A stretch of 64,000 nucleotides of DNA from contig NC_072896.1 in NCBI RefSeq assembly GCF_027943255.1, forward strand, positions 49,688,501 through 49,752,500, given 5' to 3'. Position 1 is the first letter of the stretch, and the number at the start of each line of letters is the position of its first letter. Made by a program: the position numbers and the translations under genes. The notes beneath the pieces are model-generated. The model made no database searches. It had not been told where the DNA came from and was given only the letters and a program-made list of their open reading frames with translations. Source of the stretch: Anastrepha obliqua (taxonomy: Eukaryota > Arthropoda > Insecta > Diptera > Tephritidae). This document shows, piece by piece, positions 49,701 through 58,700 of this stretch.

Positions 49701-52700
49701 GCGCTGCAAGTGGTGGACCATTTAATCCCACTCTTAAAAGAAATCGGACCAAATTCTGAAATAATAAAAAACTCTGAGCTCGGAAGAAAGAAGTGCACCA
49801 GCATAATAAAAAATGAATTGGCAAAAGAGGAAAAAGACAATTTAGTTAAAAAATTAAAAGTAAACAAATTTTCCGTAATATCGAAGAGAGCACAGACATC
49901 GGACTCAATAAGCATATGTGTCTCATGGTGAGATTTTTCGACGAGGAAAGTGAGCGGCTTGTGGTTAAGCTGCTGGATCTAATTCCAATAAGAACTGATT
50001 GCACTGCAGAAGCTCTGTACGGAATTTTTAAAAAACCTTAAGCAAACAATTTTGACGTTGCAAGTGCCTCATTATAGTGTAAGAACAGGAGAAAAAAATG
50101 TAGGGAATTTCGTAGGGAAAATTTGTTGTAAGCGTAGGGAAAAGTAGGGAATTTTTTTGGTCTGTGTAGGGATTTTTCAAAAAACCATTTACCATCACTG
50201 GGATTTAGTAGGACAAAACAATTCATACGGGAAATCAGCAAATATGGCCAGAAATGCGTATTCAAATGAATTTAAAAATAACATAATAAGTGATTGGCAA
50301 AGTGGTTTATCGCGACACAAAATTAGTGAGAAATATTCAATAAATAGAAGTGTAATATAGCGACTTATAAAAAAATTTGAACAAACGGGTTCTATTTCTG
50401 CAATCCTTTTGGAGGAAGGCCACGAAAGACTACACGACAAGACGACTCCACGATTAAAAGTCCCACAGTCTCTTCTGAACAAATAAAAATTGATTTAAGT
50501 TTGCCGGTTAGTTCTAGAACGATCAGAAGACGAGCAGTGGAGGCCTGACTTTTCAGTCGACGACCTGCTAGAAAGCCATTTATTTCCGCCAAAAACAAAA
50601 AAGCGAGACTCGAGTTTGCGAAATTGCATATTAATTGGACAGTTCAAAAATGGAAAACTATATTATTCTCTGATGAATCCAAATATAATTTGGAACATTC
50701 AGATGGAATAAGGCGAGTAAGAAGGCCAAAGCAACAGGTGTAAAAGCAAGTAATATTCGATGTTGTTTTATTGAGTTATTTGACATTATTTGAAATGCCA
50801 TTAGGGGGGTGCTTTAGTTTTGGCCAATACTGCATGTAAGTAAATAAATAAATTTTATATTCAAAATTACATAAAGAATAGTTGCTTAAAAATAAACGAA
50901 CGCAAAAAGTGTATAAAAAGTTTGAAAGCTGTTTTAATCTTTCTATTATCGCGTGTGGTTGAAAATTCGGTCAATAACAATGCTCACTGTAAGTAGTAGG
51001 TTTTATTCAAAATTTAAGACTGCCCAATTTGAGATACTATTGAAAACCATATACTTGTACAAATTCATAGTTATCGCCAAATGAATCCATCATGCAAAAT
51101 AAAGTTCCAAAAACTGTCATTAGTATTTTCGAAATAAGTGTAGCATTTACCAAATTTTTCCTAAGTTTAAGTACGTAACACTGGTTTACGAACAATTATC
51201 TTGACAAGTACCAAGAAACCCTGAGCTCAAATAGCTTTCTATTAAATTTTTCTGGCAGCGATCCGTACAAATTTTGAAATTTCCGTTGGTTCATTTATTT
51301 TGTACTAACTATATGAGTTTTAAGTCTTTATGGGAGGTGTCACGCCCCTTTTTCCATTGCCTACCATTTTTCACCGTAAGACACAGACACTGGCAATTTA
51401 TGTAACTGTATCAAATTTCATCATCCTAGCTTTTATAGTTCCCTTTTCCCGTACAATTTTAGAACGGCCCATTTCCATAGAAAAATGATGATTTGCAATC
51501 AATGTAACGTTATAAAAAAACAGTTACGGAACTACAAATATTAAAAAATGTAATTTTCACTCAAATTCGTCGAAATAATTCGACTACTGTATTACACTGC
51601 TATTTTTCAGCACAGGACAAAAACGGGACATTTTAATCATGACAACTAGATCAGAAACTAATATAAATTAGTGGTACGGTATTTAAGGGGACAGATACCT
51701 GTAAAATTTCGAAAAACATTTTTTTTTTTCATAAAACATTAATATAATCCATTAAGAATATATTATATAAAAAAAAATTTAGAACGTAAATTTAAATATT
51801 TCTTATAATATAGATCGTCAACTGTGACGACTCTATTCTTTGGGTTTGAGCGCTGGGAGAGGAATTTTCATGTATTCTAACTTTAGACGCGTTTTTCTCA
51901 AAACTATATTTTTCGAATTGTCGTACACGATAGCTCGAAAAGTTAATGACCGATTTCGTGACATTTTGCACACATCTTTTTTATGCGGCCGCCGTAGCCG
52001 AATGGGTTGGTGCGTGACTACCATTCGGAATTCACAGAGAGAACGTTGGTTCGAATCTCGGTGAAACATCAAAATTAAAAAAAAAAGATTTTTCTAATAG
52101 CGGTCGCCCCTCAGCAGGTAATGGCAAACCTCCGAGTGTATTTCTGCCATGAAAAAGCTCCTCATAAAAATATCTGCCGTTCGAAGTCGGCTTAAAACTG
52201 TAGGTCCCTCCATTTGTGGAACAACATCAAGACGCACACCACAAATAGGAGGAAGAGCTCGGCCAAACACCCAAAAAGGGTGTACGCGCCAATTATATAT
52301 ATATATACTTTCTATGTGAACTTTCAAGTTTTCGAAAATTTTTTCGAAGCAAAAATAGTAGGAAAATTCGCCACAAAATTCATTTTTTTTAAGCATAATA
52401 TTCCGCGAATTGAGTGTACATGCGCCATTTTAAATGATTAAAATAGAAAAAAAAAGTGTATATTTTAATGTATTAATAAACTGTATGCCAATTTTGAAAA
52501 AAATATGTATATTGACTTCTCCATTTTAAATAATTTTAATGAAAATCAGGGAAAATATGGCCGTTTACAGGTATCTGTCCCCTTAAGTCTATCATCTTGA
52601 ATTCAACATTTTCATTAGGAATTATTAAAATAAAAAAAAAAATTTTTTGTTATAAGCCACTGCTATTTTTTCGAACACAGATGTATGTACATACAGTGCT

Positions 52701-55700
52701 TACTCATCGAATTATGACCGATTATTACAACTTCTACCATGAAAAGCTAATAAAGTGAAAATAAAAGACCATCAGTTTATTAGATTGGGCATCTTCCACC
52801 AAATTCTTACAAAAAAGGTCTAATATATCTGATATATTATCTAACCACAGACAGATTCCAGAACTTTACTGAAGCATACTGGCAACGCAATTGGCATTAT
52901 TGTTCTCAATTGCACGTCATTGCTCCAAATATCTACGTTTCTACGTTCCTTCAACGAAATATATTAGACCAGGGTCTTCCGATGTAATGCAGCTTCAAAT
53001 TATCAGCAAATATTTAATATAAGGAACAACACAATCATCTGAATACCGTTCACCTTGCCTTCTACGAATGAAAGTTTTTGCTATGGTTACCGCTTCGCAA
53101 CAAGATTCATCACTAAAGATTATTATTATAAACGGCTATTTGTGCACTGCGACCTAAAAAGATATATCGCACCCTAAATACAAAAGGGACACAACTCAAA
53201 ATGTTCCTTCTGCTCAAATATGAACCAGACGTTATCAATAAAACGGTCCGCGGATGACATATGGCAAAAATAATTTTTTTGTTTTTTGGTAGAACTGTTA
53301 TGATATGTCGCATAGTTTGTTTTCTGTGCTACTGTAAACAAGTCAAGCCCGAGTGTGTTCTTCGAATTCTGTTTTATGACTTCAATTGTCTCAAATTCGC
53401 AATCACCCTTACGTTTGAAATCCATTTCTGATTTTCTTTTTTCGCGTTTACTGCCCGGATATAAATCCGGGTCGTTTCGGTAACGTAGAATGCAATGGTA
53501 ATGGTTTGGGCTGCTGTAACCGCAGATGGGCGTCAAGATAAATGCGAAATATTATAGGGAAAGTATTCTGGAGGTTGCTTTAAAGCCGTGGGCAGACAAA
53601 CATGTCGGTGGCAGACTTCAGACCTGGACATTTCAACAGAACTCGGCACCGAGTCCGATGGATTATTCACTTTAGGCCATTTCGGAGAATAAGGCTCGAA
53701 CTAAAAGATTCACCAGTCTCGAGACGCTGACAAAGCCATTGTCCGCGAGTGGGCCAAAATACCTGCAAGTCACATTCGGGCAGCTTGCGATTCGTCTCTG
53801 GACCGTCTCAAGGTCATAGAAAAGACAAAAGGTGGCCACATCGAGCTAAAGTAAATTGATTCTTAATTTTTGTATTATTTTCACACATTCTTTACTTTGA
53901 ATTGATTAAAAGTAATTTTCCAAACTAAATTTATGGCATTTTTAACTGTTTACACTGCGAATACCGGACCCTGTAGCGTTAAATATAAATAAATCTTAGC
54001 AAAAATGCTTTTATTTCTATTTATCTCAGGAGTTAGGAAGATATAAACGAAATCGCACTTATACATCTATGAAAAGATAAAAATATTTAATAATTAGCTT
54101 ACCTTAAGTTCAGGCTGTGGTGGCTGACTCTTTATAATCGACTCATCTACTATGTTTTTATTTTTTAAAAAAGCAGGCATCATGTCATTCGACCGCGACC
54201 ATTGATATTTACGACAACCGCCATTTTCCTCTTGATTATTTGTTGGCTTCCAAATATTAAGCCGACGCAGGCGCGCCTCTAACTCGATTACATCGCAATC
54301 CACAATATTAGGTACACTATTATGTTTTGTTGGTAAATGTTGATTATGTGGAGAGATTAAAATATTTTGTAAACTGTTCCGAATATGTAACAAAGCTGCA
54401 CGACTATAGTGAGTAAAAAGTGGTGATCTCTCCAACGATTTTGATTTACAAACATTGGTACCGTCATTCCGATGACTAATAACGGGTACTGATTTTGAAA
54501 TTGAAATCATATTGGATTTATGTTGCGCTTGCATAAGTTTTTGTCGCTGCTCGAATGCTACTGGAGCTTTCTCGTCGTCAGACTCACTCAAAAGACTAGT
54601 ATGTTCGCTAATATGTTCCAAATCACAACTAGCTGTCGAACAAGATAAGATCTGTTGAGTGTAAGGTGTGGATGAACGCGCGGGTAGCATCTGCAATGGA
54701 AGTACTTCGTCCTCGGGCTGATGATGGCATTTGTGTGTGTCCATTTTAAAACATTTCCTTGGCTTGCCACCTGAGCAAATATCATTATGCGTAGTCACAT
54801 TCACGGTCGTGTTCTGAATTGAATGTGACGGCGGTGGCAAGGGTATTGCATTGGGATACACGGATGAATTCGTTTTAATGCATCTCTCAACTAATCGCTG
54901 AACTTTTGCAGAACGTGCATCTGCAACGCTGAGCTCCCTTTTGAACATTACAAATGCTGACTTATATTCAACTAAATCAAGTCTTGGCGGTGGTGCAGTT
55001 GATGAAGAAGTCGTTGACTCTGTTTGTACCATTGGAAATTTAAGCGACTCTTCGTTGTTTTGTGAAGGTGCTGCTTCCGCTAATGCATTAAATTTGTTTG
55101 TGTGAGGCTCCGCCTCTTTTCCTTTTTCTAGTGGTTGAGTCTGATGGCGAAAAAGTGATTTGTACAAATACATATTACGTTAATGCTTTTTGTTACACTG
55201 TATGTAAAATTAAACCTAAGTCAATATTTCTATGTAGAATAAGAATTTTTTATAAAATTTATAATTGCCAAAAAACAAAATGTTCTAAAAAAATTTCGTG
55301 ACACTGCGTACAGAAAAGCAGTAGAAACAATTTAATTTTAGAGAACAAAAATAATTTTCTTTCAATGTTGCTTAGGAGTTGTAATAGAGTACAGTCAAAC
55401 CTGTTTTGTGCGGACTTTTTTGTATGCGGTTTTTTTTTTTTTGATAGTGTTTTGTGCGATTTTTTTTTTCGTTTTGTTTTGTACGATACTTCAATTGTGC
55501 CGTATATGAATATAGAAACCTCAGTTAAATTTAAATGTGTCTAATAACTTTAAATTATCGACCTGCAAAGTCTATACATACATACATTCCTTCGACAATA
55601 CAGGTAGGATTAATTATAGTGAAATTGATTAATTTTATAGTGAAATTGATTAATTTTATAGTCATCGTCATCATCATCATTAGCACTACAGTCTTGTGCA

Positions 55701-58700
55701 AACCATTGCTTTCACTATTTTGGATTTGCGACAATGAATACTGGCATAAAGTTTTCACTCTAGGAGAGCAAGATCACCCACTTTTTTTGTTCCGCTTCCA
55801 TCCACTGGGGCTTGCCATTCTATGAGGTAGTCTCTGGTTGAGGTTAACAGTTTCACCGATAGAAGGATTCAAGTTGGGAGATTGACAGTAAAAGGTGATA
55901 TACATACATCATGTCTCAAGATCACTATTCATGTTGCCCATTACTACCCTTTATGAGATTAAAGATATGGTAGTTACTATTATCCTGATTTTTTCTGGAA
56001 TATATTTGTTGTGGTTTATGGATGTTATGATTAAAATGAGAAACAATTTTTTTTTTTTAATTTTTTCATCGTTTAAAATAGGAAACCAAACTTTTTTTGT
56101 TTTAGGTTTCCAATTAAAAAAATAATGTGTTACAAGAAATGTACAATATGTCTAATAGAAGCGTGACCTTGAGCTTATAATATTTATTAAATAATGCAAT
56201 ATATTCAATAAAATGTATAATCACCACCATTAACTACAATAGCTTCACATCAGGGATGGTCGATTTACAAGGTTTGGTGCCGTAGTTGTTGTTGTAGCAG
56301 TAATAGAAGCCCCGTCAGTGTAGGGTAAATCACCGGTCGTCTTCGTCTGGCTCATCTAAAGGTAGACCCAGAAAACATGCTGATTCGACAGGTTGGGTCC
56401 AGAGGGAGAAGGGTGTTAGAGGAGTAGGTTTTAAAGGGTATGTGAAAAGGTGGTTAGTGTCGTGCGGGGTGCCTTCATATGCCGGGCTACAAGGTTTACT
56501 CTTTAACTATGGTGAAAAAGAAAATTGTGTGGGGGAAACTCGGCAGCCGAAGTATGCACAATCATTTCACACATATTCACACACACGTCCAATCAGTCGT
56601 TATTCAGACGGCAACGAAGTGTCATTAGATGACTTTTTTCGTATATCACCAACACAATTTTAGTTGTTTCGTAAACACATCCCAAGTGACGTCAGCCCAT
56701 TAGCTTTTTCTTCTTCTTCTTAATTGGCGCGATAACCGCTTACGCGATTTTGGCCGAGTTTAACAAAGTGCGCCAGTCGTTTCTTTCACGTGGTAACCGG
56801 CGCCAATTGGACACACCAAGTGAAGCCAAGTCCTTCTCCACCTGATCCCATAGGCTGATTCCGTAAAATTCGCTCAGAGCCGAATAACGAGATAATAAAC
56901 AGCACACCTCCAAAAATTTTTTCACCATGGCTTCACATCTTCTAGCGATACTTTGAACTAATTTCTGCCCAAGTTGTGGATGTAATCGACTCCAAATCAG
57001 CCAAATTTGCTTTAATAACAGGCGACTGGGAAGACCAATCCAACATCGTTTCCACGACAGTCGATTCTACGTTACCGAAACGATCCGGATTTATGTCCGG
57101 CCAAGGACTGTCACTCCAGCAGCATTCCCCGTATGCAAATATGGGGAATGTTTATGCTGCTACAACAACAACGAATCCAACATTTTAATCCAATTTTGCT
57201 GTTTCAACTCTACACACCTTCAGCTTCGACGCTTGGGAGCAAAGCTAGTTCTACCAAACATCTTCGCAGCTGATGGTACTATTGCTTTTTGGCAAATTTT
57301 ATTCATCAAAACTGCATTTAAATGAGAGGTAAACATAATTAAACAGCCAAATCCATTTTCGGAGAAGCAGCCCCAAACATGAACGTTAACTGAATGCTTA
57401 ACAGTTTGTTGAAGTTGTCGATTATCAGCAGTACAACAGAACCGACGTATGCAAATATTCGCCTAAAAGGAACATTCATCTGTGAATATTACGTTGGGCC
57501 AATTCTCTTCTAAATTTGCTTTAGCCCAGCCCATACAAGTCTATTCTCAATGTGAGTCGGAGTTTCGGGTCATCTGCACGTATTTTATATTCTATATTTC
57601 ACTTAAACTTTTTTCAGATTCACGCAACGATAGTTCGGTTTTACCACAAGCAAATCTATGATCTGATCTTGCTTTGGTCAACCTTTCTAGCTTCGTTATA
57701 ATGTTGCATCAATTTGTTTATCAACGTCTTCGACTTCTTCATTTATTTATTTCGCTCCAGGCGCACGTGACATTTTTGGACCTTTAGGGTGCGGAACACT
57801 GCTTTGAATCGTACAACGTACGCTACCTTAATTTCTCACAAAACTAACTAAATAGCACAACGCGTATTATGAAAATGATACGGTTATTTAGCAGCATTTC
57901 AACTCTTTTAGTTTTGAATTTTGCCGCTCACGCTTCTATTAGACTGGCTGTACTTATTTTACGATAAATTTGCCCCAGTCGCACTTGCTGTGTACCAGGG
58001 CGTGGATACTATTCTAATGTACTGAAACAAATAAACCAACAAAAATACTTAATTAGCAATAATATAAAATTATCAAAGCAAATTTTTTTAACTTCGGTTA
58101 TTTAAAAACTGTCGAACTAAAAGTAAACCAAACTAATTGCAAAGTAATTATTGTTGCAATGAGATTTACATAAAAAATAAAAACAATGTTCAAAGTGTGT
58201 ATTTACAAAGGGTGGCCAAATTATTATACTCAAACAAAATTTTCCGTGCTTTTATTCGGTTTATTAGCGTCCAATTTTTTCTTAATATTTCGAACGCTGG
58301 ACTGCGAAACATTTAGTAACTCAGCTATTTGACGCTGGGTATATTCACAAGTTCCAACATTGTGGAAATTTTTTGCTTTTTTAGTTGGTGTGAGGTCAGC
58401 ATACTTCCCCATCTCTACAAGGCAAAATTTTCAATTTATTTCTATAAAAACCCAATTAATATATAAGAAAACTAGAAATCATCAAAAAAATATGAGTATA
58501 TAACACAATAATAACCCCAAAATAAAAAAAACATTAGCACTTACCTTGTAGATTTATTTTTTCTTAAAAACCACACCCGCAAAAAGAAGCTTGCACTTTG
58601 AAATTTGAACAGACATTGTACTAACGTCTTTCAAATATGAAACAATAGAAAAAACAAAAACATAAGTGATTCAAATCACGTACTGTGTTGTCAGATGTGT

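Larger units (their letters stand above)
48652..50832 (+). mobile_element. Tc1-like element, interrupted by a hAT element
   Basis: Long terminal inverted repeats, CAGTATTGGCCAAAACTAAA then GCACCCCCCTAATGGCATTT, appear at both ends. A TA precedes the left end, while the right shows CA. The plus-strand transposase begins at 50244 (MARNAYSNEFKNNIISDWQS, a Tc1-type paired-like DNA-binding start) and decays through stops and frameshifts to about 50740. The hAT at 48943-50200 lies in its 5' untranslated part. Confidence 0.85.

Noticed and set aside
51985..52080. A possible tRNA gene (boxes A and B present)
   Set aside because: No acceptor-stem pairing, an overlong middle, and the same head plus body recurs at several loci; it is a SINE head.
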